Positions 18,008 through 27,330 are shown, counted from the first letter of the stretch. The stretch is DNA of 64,000 nt from an uncultured Microbulbifer sp. (GCF_947498635.1 NZ_CANMKV010000021.1:21027-85026), one strand, 5' to 3'. The notes: a model not told the origin generated them from the sequence alone. A program made the numbers and translations.

Positions 18008-19666
18008 ATGAGTGATCATTTACACCCTTCAACACATACAGCTACTCACATAGTCAGTAACCAAGTCTCTCCTCTCTGTGGACACAACCTATATGCCGGT
18101 GACCAAGCCTTAATTGATAATACGCATCTCAATGGTGGGCACTGGGCGGAAAATGACTTACAGCGTTACGGTGAAGTCTGCGGAAGACCAGAAATGATTG
18201 AGCGGGGTTATGCTGCGAATGAGTTTAAGCCAATATTTGAAAGTCATGATCGTATCGGTAATCGCATTGACTTAGTACGCTATCACCCCTCGTATCACCA
18301 GCTTATGCAGCTCGCACTATCAGAAGGGCTCCACAGCTCTCCCTGGACCACTCCTCGTCCCGGGGCCAATGTAACCCGCGCTGCGAAAAACTATCTTCAT
18401 TGCCAGCTAGAGGCGGGGCACAGTTGTCCCGTTACGATGACCTTTGCCTCAGTACCCTCAATTAAGTTAAATCAGGGAATTGCTGAAGAGTGGATACCCA
18501 AGATTCTTAACCGGGGATATGATGGCAGCAATCGCCCATATTTTGAAAAGTCCTCCCTGACCATTGGTATGGGTATGACCGAAAAGCAGGGCGGCTCAGA
18601 TGTTCGCTCAAATACAAGCACCGCATTATATACAGGTGGTGAGAGCTATGAATTGCTTGGTCATAAATGGTTTATGTCAGCCCCAATGTGTGATGGCTTC
18701 CTCGTATTAGCCCAAGCGCCAGGAGGGCTCTCATGTTTCCTGGTGCCCCGCTGGCGGCCTGATGGAAGCAAAAATGCGCTAGAAATTCAAAGACTTAAGA
18801 TAAAGGCTGGTAATGTATCCAATGCCTCTTCTGAAGTGGAGATGCGAGGTGCTTTAGGTTGGTTATTGGGTGAAGAGGGGCGCGGCGTAAACGCGATCAT
18901 CAAGATGGTCGCCCTCACACGCTTTGATTGTATGGTTGGCTCATCAGGTGGGCAGCGCCAAGCAGTGGTGCAGGCTATGTATCACACCTCTCAGAGGAAA
19001 GCCTTTGGTCAGAAACTGATTGACCAACCTTTAATGAGGAATGTATTGGGCGACCTACAACTGGAAGTTGAGGGCTCAATCGCTCTAACAATGCGTATGG
19101 CACGAGCCATGGATCAAGAGGATCAGGAGCACGAACAGATGCTATTACGTCTGGGTGCTGCCGTAGGTAAATATTGGATCTGTAAACGCAGCCCCCATCA
19201 TGCCTATGAAGCAATGGAGTGCTTGGGAGGTAATGGGGTTATTGAAAACTTTATCACCGCCCGCCTCTACCGCGATGCACCAATTAATGCTATCTGGGAG
19301 GGGTCAGGTAACATTCAGGCTCTAGACGTGCTGCGAGCGATTACTAAGACGCCCAGTGTCGTCAACCATTGGTTGGATGAAATGGCATCGAGTGTCGGCG
19401 TAGATTCTCGATTTGATAAAGCAATAAATTTACTGAAAAATGAACTTGCAGACCTGGATCAATTTGAATATCGGGCACGTCATATAATCGACCAAATGGC
19501 GATTACGATGCAAACCCATCTCCTTCTTCAGGCTGGCAATGAAGCCGTAAGTAATGCTTTTATTCAATCTAGATTGGAAAGTAAGGGGGCACACAGTACC
19601 GGCACTCTTCCTAGAAACATTGATATAGAAACACTACTGAAACGCGGGGATCCACTTTCTTTATAA
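18008..19666 (+). CDS. AidB-like acyl-CoA dehydrogenase
   Basis: This flavoprotein is of the acyl-CoA dehydrogenase fold, AidB subgroup. It aligns along its length with E. coli AidB: LYAGDQAL, DLVRYHPSYHQLMQLAL, EAGHSCPVTMTFA, GMGMTEKQGGSDVRSNT, LVGHKWF-like LLGHKWFMS, GGLSCFLVPR, MTRFDC-like LTRFDCMVGS and IWEGSGNIQALDVLR. AidB binds DNA and protects it from alkylation; others in the group are isovaleryl-CoA-type dehydrogenases, and I cannot tell which role applies. I start at the ATG at 18008 (MSDHLHPSTHT), with AAAGG eight bases before it. An upstream in-frame ATG at 17849 would add 53 residues with a hydrophobic stretch not found in the family. Length 552 residues. Confidence 0.85.
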   Translation: MSDHLHPSTHTATHIVSNQVSPLCGHNLYAGDQALIDNTHLNGGHWAENDLQRYGEVCGRPEMIERGYAANEFKPIFESHDRIGNRIDLVRYHPSYHQLMQLALSEGLHSSPWTTPRPGANVTRAAKNYLHCQLEAGHSCPVTMTFASVPSIKLNQGIAEEWIPKILNRGYDGSNRPYFEKSSLTIGMGMTEKQGGSDVRSNTSTALYTGGESYELLGHKWFMSAPMCDGFLVLAQAPGGLSCFLVPRWRPDGSKNALEIQRLKIKAGNVSNASSEVEMRGALGWLLGEEGRGVNAIIKMVALTRFDCMVGSSGGQRQAVVQAMYHTSQRKAFGQKLIDQPLMRNVLGDLQLEVEGSIALTMRMARAMDQEDQEHEQMLLRLGAAVGKYWICKRSPHHAYEAMECLGGNGVIENFITARLYRDAPINAIWEGSGNIQALDVLRAITKTPSVVNHWLDEMASSVGVDSRFDKAINLLKNELADLDQFEYRARHIIDQMAITMQTHLLLQAGNEAVSNAFIQSRLESKGAHSTGTLPRNIDIETLLKRGDPLSL

Positions 19667-19698
19667 TTAAAAATATTTTACGACACTTCCAGAATTAA

Positions 19699-19728
19699 CA
19701 ACACGGCTACTGCCGTGTTGTTTCTTTG
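19699..19728 (+). terminator. Intrinsic terminator after the AidB-like gene
   Basis: A perfect 9-bp stem CAACACGGC / GCCGTGTTG with loop TACT is followed by TTTCTTT. It lies 33 bases after the stop of the dehydrogenase and in front of the convergent TonB receptor stop. Confidence 0.85.
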
Positions 19729-19746
19729 AGCCACCAAAGCAAGTCG

Positions 19747-22332
19747 CTAAAAGAAACTATAGCGAAAACCAAATTGTCCACGCACTCCATAATATTCTAA
19801 CTGCTTGGGCCTATTTTCATTACCAATATAATATGTTAGAGGTTCGTTAGTCAGGTTGAGAGCTTCTACAAAGACAACCAGACTGTCACTCAATGTATAA
19901 TTTGCACTCATCTCCAGACTGGTGTAGGCCCCATAGTATTGATCTCCATTTTTACTGGCTCCATGCTCCTCAATATACTCACCCTTATGATTTTGAGCCA
20001 AGCGTATGGAGAAAGCACCGTCGTCATAGTAGATAGAGAAATTATGTAACAAATCTGCTTGGCGGGAAATCGGCACAGATTCATCACGTCCTGGGATATG
20101 CATTTCTGACTCCATCAAGGTGATATTTGCCGATACCCCAATATTTGAAAGAAATCCAGGCAGAAAATCCAACCTACGCACCAAGTTAAACTCCAAACCT
20201 CTCAGCCATGCATCGCCCCCATTTTCCGGGCTGTAGATATCAACTCCGGAAACCCCGTTATACTCGCCCTCTTTAACATCTTTAAAAATTGGATCGGTGA
20301 TATCCTTATAGAAAACTCCAGTAGATAACACTCCGAATTCATTGAAATAGTATTCATACATCATATCCAGATTCCAAGAGTAAGTGGGATCAAGATCTGG
20401 ATTACCACCTATAAATTCATTATCGTGTTCGGCGTAGTAACCTCCTGGATTCAGGTCACCAAAATCCGGCCTGGCAAATGTTCGGGTAACAGCAAACCGG
20501 ATGTTACTATCTTCCGTAAGCGCATACTTTAGATGTACCGATGGCAGAATGGATAAATACTCTTTCTGGCCATTAAAAGGCACCAGGTAACCATTGTCAG
20601 ATTCATCGGTGATAAACACCTGGCTATCCACCTCAGTTTGTGTCTGAGTCAGCCGCAACCCAGCTACAAAAGTCGCTCTCTCTGAAAAATCGTAAGTTCC
20701 CATACCATAAGCAGCCAGGTGACTTTCAGTTAGCTCAAAATTGCGTCCAAGAGCACCGCCATTTTCCACCAAAGCAGATTCTTCTGATACTAAAATAAAT
20801 TTATCTCGATTTTCGTTCCAAAATTTTTCCAACTGCGACATTGAAGCCGATTGTGAGAACTGTGAGGCGTAATTAACATCCAGTTCAGATAAGAAATAAC
20901 TTCTACCAGGCTGGTCAGACAATGTGAAATCAGCAAGAACCGGAGCAGAGCCGTAGTTCACCTCATCCCAGGCGTAAAATTCATCGGAAAATTCTGACAC
21001 TCGCTCCTTATCCCGATATTTCATTCCGAACTTTAATTCCAACTCACTGGAAAGCTCCGAAGTAAAGTCAAAAGAAACAACTACTTTATCTTTTTCGTTG
21101 ACATACACTTTATAAAGTTCAACCCAGGATAAATTGGACTGAGCCGGGTCCATCACAAAATGATCGGGAAGATGAGTCGGTATATTTTCTGCTGGATCAT
21201 AGCCACCATCAATCTGGTTATAGGCCAGTCCATCCTCAGCCAAGCCAATATAACCCACATTCGCTTGGTCAAAGCGCATTACAAAATAAGAGTGATCTTC
21301 TTTATTAGGTGTATTCCCGTAGCGGAACTCATTATCATAACTGGCTAAACTCCAATTCAGCTGGTTATCAGCTCCTATAAAGCTTTCCCCACCAACTTCG
21401 AAGCCCTGCATACGAGTAATCAGCGTATTGTGTATGTGTTGAAGCTCCATTCTATCCTTATCAAACCTCAGCCTATGCTTATAATGGATTTCTTCATCCT
21501 CAAGTGTTCCATATAAACCACGTGCAAAAAGTTTGCCTCCATCGTCAAACCGGTATTCAGTAGCAATATTTAAGCCAAGGGTATCCCTTGTCCCAGTGTA
21601 ATCTCGTAATTCCAGGCGATATATTCCCACACCTTTACGGCGGGGCTCATAATTATCTGTTGCCCAGTCCCTGCTCCACCCGGTCACATTAGCAAGAAAT
21701 CCCCACTTACCTTCCTCGCTTCTATCTCCATATAGAATACTCATGGATTTAATATCACCATCCGCTTTATCCGCATAGCCACCGGAGAGGGATAAATCCA
21801 GAGTGCGCTCTTCAGGCGCAGTGCGGGTGACAAAGTTGACATTACCTCCAATAGAGTCTCCTTCCTGATCGGCAGTGAGCGCCTTGGAAACTTCGATACG
21901 CTCAATCAATTCCGATGGGAAGAAATCAAAAGCCGTAGCCCTGCTGGTCGTTTCCTCTTCTGCAGATGGCAATCGGTGGCCATTGAGGCTGGAGGAGCTC
22001 CACTGGGATGGGAGACCGCGAACAGCTACAAAACGTCCCTCGCCCTGGTCACGTTCAATAGAAACACCTGAAACTCGTTGAACTGCCTCTGCAGCGTTAC
22101 GATCGGGCAGCTTGCCAATACCATCTGCTGATACCACACTGACAATACGGTTAGATTCCCTCTGTATCTCCAGTGAATGCAACTCAGTATCAAACATGTG
22201 GCCTAGCACCACCACTTCTTCTATGCCGTAATCATCCAGAGCTCCCTGCTCACTACTTTCTTGAGCAAACACGTAACTACCCTGCCCAATTAGCAAAGCG
22301 ATCGCTGCAGGCAATAATTTGACTCGAATCAT
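19747..22332 (-). CDS. TonB-dependent outer-membrane receptor linked to the phosphonate genes
   Basis: This 861-residue outer-membrane receptor uses TonB energy to import a ligand. I start at the ATG at 22332 (MIRVKLLPAAIALLIGQG), preceded by AAGGGGATGGAG, which gives a normal signal peptide ending at FAQ; the frame is open 12 codons further. The plug domain follows (RNAAEAVQRVSGVSIERDQGEGRF region; about residues 45-165), then a long beta-barrel with a C-terminal aromatic ending RYSFF. The plug style is the large-receptor type (TIGR01782-like) common in marine Gammaproteobacteria. It diverges from the phosphonate catabolic genes, and a palindrome identical to the one before the MFS gene lies ~80 bases upstream. 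The ligand is unknown; a phosphonate-containing compound is inferred from context. Confidence 0.88.
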   Translation of the reverse strand: MIRVKLLPAAIALLIGQGSYVFAQESSEQGALDDYGIEEVVVLGHMFDTELHSLEIQRESNRIVSVVSADGIGKLPDRNAAEAVQRVSGVSIERDQGEGRFVAVRGLPSQWSSSSLNGHRLPSAEEETTSRATAFDFFPSELIERIEVSKALTADQEGDSIGGNVNFVTRTAPEERTLDLSLSGGYADKADGDIKSMSILYGDRSEEGKWGFLANVTGWSRDWATDNYEPRRKGVGIYRLELRDYTGTRDTLGLNIATEYRFDDGGKLFARGLYGTLEDEEIHYKHRLRFDKDRMELQHIHNTLITRMQGFEVGGESFIGADNQLNWSLASYDNEFRYGNTPNKEDHSYFVMRFDQANVGYIGLAEDGLAYNQIDGGYDPAENIPTHLPDHFVMDPAQSNLSWVELYKVYVNEKDKVVVSFDFTSELSSELELKFGMKYRDKERVSEFSDEFYAWDEVNYGSAPVLADFTLSDQPGRSYFLSELDVNYASQFSQSASMSQLEKFWNENRDKFILVSEESALVENGGALGRNFELTESHLAAYGMGTYDFSERATFVAGLRLTQTQTEVDSQVFITDESDNGYLVPFNGQKEYLSILPSVHLKYALTEDSNIRFAVTRTFARPDFGDLNPGGYYAEHDNEFIGGNPDLDPTYSWNLDMMYEYYFNEFGVLSTGVFYKDITDPIFKDVKEGEYNGVSGVDIYSPENGGDAWLRGLEFNLVRRLDFLPGFLSNIGVSANITLMESEMHIPGRDESVPISRQADLLHNFSIYYDDGAFSIRLAQNHKGEYIEEHGASKNGDQYYGAYTSLEMSANYTLSDSLVVFVEALNLTNEPLTYYIGNENRPKQLEYYGVRGQFGFRYSFF

Positions 22333-22410
22333 TCTCCATCCCCTTATCAAATAAAATATGAAGGGCAAACTGTTACCGAAGTAAATTTAACGAGTTTGAC
22401 CGCACCACAA

Positions 22411-22426
22411 ACTGGACTAGACCAGA
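22411..22426. promoter_or_regulatory. Palindromic operator (GntR-type) upstream of the TonB receptor
   Basis: The sequence ACTGGACTAGACCAGA contains the inverted repeat CTGG-n6-CCAG with a near-symmetric ACTAGA core. The same 14-base core recurs exactly at 22588-22601 and, with two changes, at 27481-27494. It resembles known GntR/HutC operators such as TGGTnTAGACCA. It lies about 80 bases upstream of the receptor start. Confidence 0.75.
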
Positions 22427-22586
22427 ATGCTAGTGTGCAGGCATGACGTTTGTATAACAGAAGCATGAATATTTTCACGCCCCCACAGCACGATATATCT
22501 TTAGTGAAATCACTTAGTACAGCAGACAAACATTTCTGAATTTAAGAAAGATACGGTCACAAAAGTTTAATCGATAACCTTTAGAA

Positions 22587-22602
22587 TCTGGACTAGACCA
22601 GA
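22587..22602. promoter_or_regulatory. Palindromic operator (GntR-type) upstream of the MFS/FAD/HD/phnX genes
   Basis: The sequence TCTGGACTAGACCAGA repeats the 14-base core of the site at 22412-22425 exactly. It lies 18 bases before the MFS start codon and directly follows a -10-like TAGAAT (22582-22587), so a bound repressor would cover the transcription start. The -35 element is weak or absent by eye. Confidence 0.75.
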
Positions 22603-22620
22603 ATATGATTACTGAACAGT

Positions 22621-23946
22621 ATGGAAAATATCAGCAATAGAAAGGCACCCAATTACAGCAAAGATTTTATCAGCGAGCAGCTTCTACTGCTCTTTTCTGG
22701 AATCGCTGCCTTTTCTACTTACTTCTGCATGTATGCTTTTCGAAAGCCCTTTGCAGCCGCTTCCTATTCTGATATTCCAGGCTGGGAGTTTATTCTCGAC
22801 TTCAAAACCGCGCTGATTATTTCCCAACTACTAGGCTATACATTTTCAAAAGTTATCGGGATTAAGGTCGTCTCAGAGTTGCGTCCATTACAGCGAGGCC
22901 GGTTACTTCTAGCCCTGGTCCTTGCCAGTCACTTGGCCCTGGTTGCATTCGCAATAACTCCTGCTCCCTATAATGTGGCCATGCTTTTTTTAAATGGCCT
23001 TCCCCTGGGAATGGTCTGGGGGTTGGTGTTCAGTTACCTGGAAGGCCGTCGCCTTACTGAAGCGCTAGGCGCTATTTTATGTGTTAGCCTAATCGTCTCT
23101 TCAGGAGCCGTAAAAGCGGTAGCTGCTTATCTTCTGCTGGAATGGAAAATTCCAGAACTCTGGATGCCTGCAGCGGCTGGATTACTATTCTTACCTGGCC
23201 TGCTGGTATCTACACTTGCACTCAGTAGAACCCCACAACCTAGCCAAGCCGACATTAGTGCACGCAAAAAAAGAACACCTATGACTGATGAGATGCGCAA
23301 CCGTTTTCTCAATGAAACGCATTTTGGTCTGCTGGCCTTAATATTGACCTATGTATTTCTAACCGCATTTCGCGACTTCACCGATAATTTTGCTGCTGAA
23401 CTCTGGCAAGCTCTGGGATATGGTGAAACACCTCATATTTTCCTCACCAGTAGTCTACTTGTTGCACTGGTGGTACTTGGCTCCCTGGCTCTACTTATTT
23501 TTGTACGAAATAACTATCGTGCATTGCAGCTAAATCAGTTATTTGTAGCGATTGGGGGAGCTACTTGCATTACAGCAACGCTGGTGTTCGAGACGGGCTC
23601 TATAACCGGCGCCACCTGGATGATCGCTATAAATGTTGGACTCTATATCGGTTATGTTCCGTTTAACTGCTTATTATTTGAACGTCTAGTCGCCTGTACC
23701 AAAAGTCTTGGCAATGCCGGATTCGTTATTTATCTGGCAGATAGTTCAGGCTATATCGGCAGTATTGGAGTCATGCTGTATAAAACATTCGCACAGCCAA
23801 ATCTAAACTGGTTACAGTTTACCCAGCAGTTTTCCTACGCCACCGGTTTTGCGTGCATTCTGCTAATGCTGTTCTCACTTATCTCCTTCCGCCGCCTGCG
23901 CCGTAACCATTGTCCACGGTCAGAGCTAGTTACTTCTCCAGTGTAA
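22621..23946 (+). CDS. MFS transporter of the DUF5690 family
   Basis: This 441-residue inner-membrane protein has about twelve hydrophobic segments and the family-typical start SGIAAFSTYFCMYAFRKPFAAA, followed by the GLPLGMVWGLVFSYLEGRR loop and a C-terminal YLADSSGYIGSIGVML segment. The family is known as DUF5690 and often sits beside phosphonate genes; its substrate is not established. It is first in the plus-strand cluster, 19 bases before the FAD gene, and has the operator in its promoter. I infer import of 2-aminoethylphosphonate or a related compound, since no PhnSTUV-type ABC importer is present in the window. Confidence 0.85.
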   Translation: MENISNRKAPNYSKDFISEQLLLLFSGIAAFSTYFCMYAFRKPFAAASYSDIPGWEFILDFKTALIISQLLGYTFSKVIGIKVVSELRPLQRGRLLLALVLASHLALVAFAITPAPYNVAMLFLNGLPLGMVWGLVFSYLEGRRLTEALGAILCVSLIVSSGAVKAVAAYLLLEWKIPELWMPAAAGLLFLPGLLVSTLALSRTPQPSQADISARKKRTPMTDEMRNRFLNETHFGLLALILTYVFLTAFRDFTDNFAAELWQALGYGETPHIFLTSSLLVALVVLGSLALLIFVRNNYRALQLNQLFVAIGGATCITATLVFETGSITGATWMIAINVGLYIGYVPFNCLLFERLVACTKSLGNAGFVIYLADSSGYIGSIGVMLYKTFAQPNLNWLQFTQQFSYATGFACILLMLFSLISFRRLRRNHCPRSELVTSPV

Positions 23947-23965
23947 AAAGGGTTATAAGCAAGAT

Positions 23966-25150
23966 ATGAAATTCGATATCGCCATCGTCGGTGCCGGAGT
24001 GCTTGGTAGCTTTGCCGCTTACCATGCACTCAAGTCCGGAAAAAAGGTATTGCTCATCGATGCCAGTACTAAATCTCACGGCGCAACGGTACGGAATTTT
24101 GGGCAAATAGTGCCATCGGGTATGAATCTGAACTTATGGCGTAACCTGGGGCGGCGATCACTAGAGCTTTATGGCGAGCTGACATCATTAATGCCAGATG
24201 CACTTAAGCAACAAGGATCTCTCTATGTAGCTTCTTGTGCAGAAGAGACAAGTATCCTTGAGGAAATGCACGAGATTAATTGTGAAACGGACTACACCTC
24301 CAAGCTTCTTACACCCACACAGTGCCGAAAACGTATTGCCCCCCTGGCCCAGGGTTATTGTCACGGTGGTCTCCTCTACCCACAGGAAATGAGTTCAGAA
24401 AGTACTCTAATGATGAAATATTTCTGGAAACACCTGGATGATGAGGCCAACCTCCACTTTAAAAAAGCCACTCCGGTAATTGCCGTAGAAGAAGTTCATA
24501 GCGGTATTGGGGTTCGCTGCTCAACTGGAGAAATTCATCTCTCAGAGCGCGCACTGATTTGTTGTGGCCACCAACTTAGCCACTTGTTTCCACATTTATT
24601 GCAAACGAAAAAAATGCAACTTAGTAAGTTACAAATGTTGCGTACTCAGCCCTTCGAAAAGATCAAGGTTCCAGGAAATTTGTTAACAGCCCTGACTATA
24701 CGCCGTTATGAGGCCTTCAAAAGCTGTCCCAACTATAAAAATTTACCGAAACCTCAGATCGATCCAGACTATAAAAAACTTGGAATCCACCTGCTATTTC
24801 GTCAGTCTGCCGATGGTAGCCTTATCATCGGTGACTCCCATGAGTATTTCTCTGCCCTAGACTCGGGCACGTTGGACTATGAGATCCGACAAGAAATCAA
24901 CACACTGATAATGGCTGAAGCCAAACGTATCCTCAACCTTCCCCATTACAATATAGCCAGGGCCTGGAATGGCTATTACAGCCAGGAAAATAATCGAGGT
25001 ATCTTCCTCAAATCGGCTGCTGAGCATATCCATTTAGTGACCGGTATTGGCGGAAAAGGCATGACGACTGGACCCGCATTAATGGAGCGGGTAGTGAAAA
25101 ATATTTTTGAAGAAAATCCTCTTGAAGAGTGCCTTATCGATGAATATTGA
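23966..25150 (+). CDS. FAD-dependent oxidoreductase of the phosphonate type (TIGR03364-like)
   Basis: This 394-residue DAO-fold flavoenzyme binds FAD through DIAIVGAGVLGSFAAYHAL (GxGxxG at residues 8-13) and has the downstream DAO-type ending ARAWNGYYSQ and VTGIGGKGMTTGPALMERV. The family is recognised by its place in phosphonate operons. From memory, recent work reports oxidation of N-methylated 2-aminoethylphosphonate, and more weakly of 2-aminoethylphosphonate, to phosphonoacetaldehyde. Because no PhnW transaminase is present here, it is the best candidate to feed PhnX. Its stop overlaps the start of the HD gene by 11 bases. Substrate is inferred, not shown. Confidence 0.87.
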   Translation: MKFDIAIVGAGVLGSFAAYHALKSGKKVLLIDASTKSHGATVRNFGQIVPSGMNLNLWRNLGRRSLELYGELTSLMPDALKQQGSLYVASCAEETSILEEMHEINCETDYTSKLLTPTQCRKRIAPLAQGYCHGGLLYPQEMSSESTLMMKYFWKHLDDEANLHFKKATPVIAVEEVHSGIGVRCSTGEIHLSERALICCGHQLSHLFPHLLQTKKMQLSKLQMLRTQPFEKIKVPGNLLTALTIRRYEAFKSCPNYKNLPKPQIDPDYKKLGIHLLFRQSADGSLIIGDSHEYFSALDSGTLDYEIRQEINTLIMAEAKRILNLPHYNIARAWNGYYSQENNRGIFLKSAAEHIHLVTGIGGKGMTTGPALMERVVKNIFEENPLEECLIDEY

Positions 25151-25694
25151 TGTTGTGGATGAAATAAGTCAGCTTTTTTTACAGTACGGTCATTTAACAC
25201 TCGGGGAAAACTGTACACAACTACAACATGCTATCCAGTGTGCAACCCTGGCAGAACACACTGATAGCACTGACGAATTGATTGTGGCTGCATTTCTACA
25301 CGATATCGGTCATCTCTACGCCATTAAGGAAAACTTACCCGGTATAGATTCCGAGGGCTATTGCAAACATGAACTTATAGGCGCAGCTCTGCTCGAAAAG
25401 TGGGGATTTCCCTCTAGTGTCACCATACCCATCGCCTTGCATGTTCAGGCGAAGAGATTCCTTAAGAATACGGATAGTCATTACGAAGCGCAGCTATCCA
25501 GAGCCAGCCGAAACACTCTGGTAAAGCAAGGCGAAGGCATGAGCAATCAAGAGCAAATTGGTTTTCTACAAAATCCCTTCGCCAGAGACGCCCTGCTCCT
25601 CCGCAAATGGGATGATGCCGGAAAGATTCCAGGAAGAGATATGGCCACTTTTCATCATTGGCTAAAGGTCTGTGCAAAGGTACGCAATAAATAA
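25140..25694 (+). CDS. PhnZ-like HD-domain protein (phosphonate-operon HDIG type)
   Basis: This 184-residue HD protein belongs to the phosphonate-associated HDIG family (TIGR03276) that includes PhnZ, a mixed-valent di-iron oxygenase cleaving (R)-1-hydroxy-2-aminoethylphosphonate to glycine and phosphate. Metal-site motifs are TQLQHAIQCA, AAFLHDIGHL, KHELIGAALL, ALHVQAKRFL and RKWDDAGKIPG. The glutamate before TQL is kept (LGENCTQL), but three residues before it, where PhnZ has tyrosine, there is threonine. The start is the ATG at 25140, inside the end of the FAD gene. No PhnY hydroxylase accompanies it, so its substrate must come from elsewhere or differ. Confidence 0.87.
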   Translation: MNIDVVDEISQLFLQYGHLTLGENCTQLQHAIQCATLAEHTDSTDELIVAAFLHDIGHLYAIKENLPGIDSEGYCKHELIGAALLEKWGFPSSVTIPIALHVQAKRFLKNTDSHYEAQLSRASRNTLVKQGEGMSNQEQIGFLQNPFARDALLLRKWDDAGKIPGRDMATFHHWLKVCAKVRNK

Positions 25695-25738
25695 TCTGTC
25701 GTTTCAATTCCATATCCATCACCTAAAAGAGAGAACAC

Positions 25739-26548
25739 ATGGAATCCCTACAATTAAAAGCAGTTATCCTCGACTGGGCCGGAACACTAGTCGACTTTGG
25801 CTCTCGCGCTCCTCTGCAAGCATTTATACAGGTTTTTTCTGATGCGAGGATTTCTGTCAATGAGGCGCAAACCCGCATTCCAATGGGTACCGAGAAGAAA
25901 GAGCATATTCGCCGGATGTTACAACAGGAAGCCATTCAAGCTGCCTGGCAAGAAGAGTACGGGCGCTCATCCCAGGAATCCGATATCGACGATTTGTATC
26001 GTCAGTTGACCCCAATACAAATTCAGGAAATTGATAAACACAGCCAAATAGTGCCAGGGGCAGACAAATTATTTGTTCGTTTGCGTGAGCGTAATTTACG
26101 TATCGGCAGTACCACCGGTTATAGCCGCATGATGATTGAGGGAATGCTGGCAAACGCTCAACAACAGGGCCTGAGGCCCGACTGTGTAGTTGCTGCCGAT
26201 GAAGCTGTAGGCGCGAGACCCGGACCGGCCGCCGCATTGAAGAACGTTATTGAAATGGAAATCCCCTCCGTCAGCCTATGTGTCAAGGTAGATGACACCG
26301 CTGCAGGCATTCACGAAGGGCGAAATGCCGGTATGTGGACCGTTGCAGTGGTGCTTTCCGGAAACGCCTCAGGATTATCCCAGGAAAGCTGGCAGATGCT
26401 CTCAGAGGAAGAGAAAAATAGTCACCGTACTAGCGCCTATCAAAAACTGGAGAATAGTGGCGCCCACTACTTGATAGACGATATCAGTAAGCTTGAACCT
26501 GTACTGGTCGATATCAATCGTCGGCTGGCCCTTGGACAACGCCCCTGA
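25739..26548 (+). CDS. phnX: Phosphonoacetaldehyde hydrolase PhnX
   Basis: This cytoplasmic HAD-superfamily enzyme splits phosphonoacetaldehyde into acetaldehyde and phosphate. The HAD nucleophile motif ILDWAGTLVD places Asp at residue 12, and the cap domain motif MGTEKKEHI places the Schiff-base lysine at residue 53, the same numbering as in the characterised Bacillus enzyme. The C-terminal acid cluster is KVDDTAAGIHEGRNAGM. The length of 269 residues is typical. The ATG is preceded by AAGAGAG. It lies 44 bases after the HD gene in the same direction. Its usual partner PhnW is absent. Confidence 0.96.
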   Translation: MESLQLKAVILDWAGTLVDFGSRAPLQAFIQVFSDARISVNEAQTRIPMGTEKKEHIRRMLQQEAIQAAWQEEYGRSSQESDIDDLYRQLTPIQIQEIDKHSQIVPGADKLFVRLRERNLRIGSTTGYSRMMIEGMLANAQQQGLRPDCVVAADEAVGARPGPAAALKNVIEMEIPSVSLCVKVDDTAAGIHEGRNAGMWTVAVVLSGNASGLSQESWQMLSEEEKNSHRTSAYQKLENSGAHYLIDDISKLEPVLVDINRRLALGQRP

Positions 26549-26628
26549 TAGGCTATCAACCTGCAACAATAATTCTTCGGTAGCCCAGGCTAAAGACCAA
26601 GTTTAAGAACAAACCCAAGAGAAGTACT

Positions 26629-27330
26629 GTGTCCTCCAGTTACGATGATATCAAGTCCTATGTTCAATTGTTGATCACTAATAGTCGCCTGGCCGTCAAC
26701 CAGAAATTACCCGCCGAGCGTGAACTGGCAGAGCAACTGCAAGTCACGCGTATTACCTTGCGCGACGGATTAAACCGCCTTGAGGGAGAGGGGCTGATCT
26801 ACCGTCAAAATCGGCGTGGCTGGTTTGTTGCCCCAAATCGCTTCGTAATGAATCCAGCCCAAAAGGTCAATTTTAATTCCATGGCTTGGCAACAGGGGTT
26901 CAGCCCCACCACCAATGTGCTGGGATTTCGCAAACTGATCGTACGCCGCGCTATTTACTCGGTCTTTAGCTCCAGTAAAAGCACTAAGTATTTTGAGATG
27001 CGAAGAGTACGCTACCTAGACCAGCGGGCAGTTATGGTAGAAGAAAGCTATCTTCCCGCAGAGCGCTTTTCTGGATTATCTGACTCCGATTTATCGGGAT
27101 CGGTTACAGAAATATTAAAAGATCGCTACGCGGTAACTATTACTCATGAGCGCTGTACCATTCAGGTTGCCAACTTGGAATTACAGTGTGCAGAGCCCCT
27201 TGGCATTCCCGCTGGCGCCCTAAGCCTGAAAATAATACGACTCCGCTTTGATTCCAGTGAGCATTTGGTCGATTACAATATTGAATACTGGCTACCTCAT
27301 GCCATAGAAATGGAAGTCGCCACCCAGTAA
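26629..27330 (+). CDS. GntR-family regulator with UTRA domain (PhnR/PhnF-like)
   Basis: This 233-residue transcription factor has an N-terminal winged helix (about residues 5-70, with LPAERELAEQLQVTRITLRDGLNRLEGEG shown by its core PAERELAEQL and LRDGLNRLE) and a C-terminal UTRA ligand-binding domain (about residues 85-230, with VEESYLPAERF and VDYNIEYWLPHAIEMEV). HutC-subfamily members bind a small ligand through UTRA and release DNA. It starts with GTG after AAGAGAAG. The three CTGGnCTAGnCCAG palindromes around this cluster are its likely operators; none lies before its own gene, so it is probably made with phnX. Confidence 0.92.
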   Translation: MSSSYDDIKSYVQLLITNSRLAVNQKLPAERELAEQLQVTRITLRDGLNRLEGEGLIYRQNRRGWFVAPNRFVMNPAQKVNFNSMAWQQGFSPTTNVLGFRKLIVRRAIYSVFSSSKSTKYFEMRRVRYLDQRAVMVEESYLPAERFSGLSDSDLSGSVTEILKDRYAVTITHERCTIQVANLELQCAEPLGIPAGALSLKIIRLRFDSSEHLVDYNIEYWLPHAIEMEVATQ

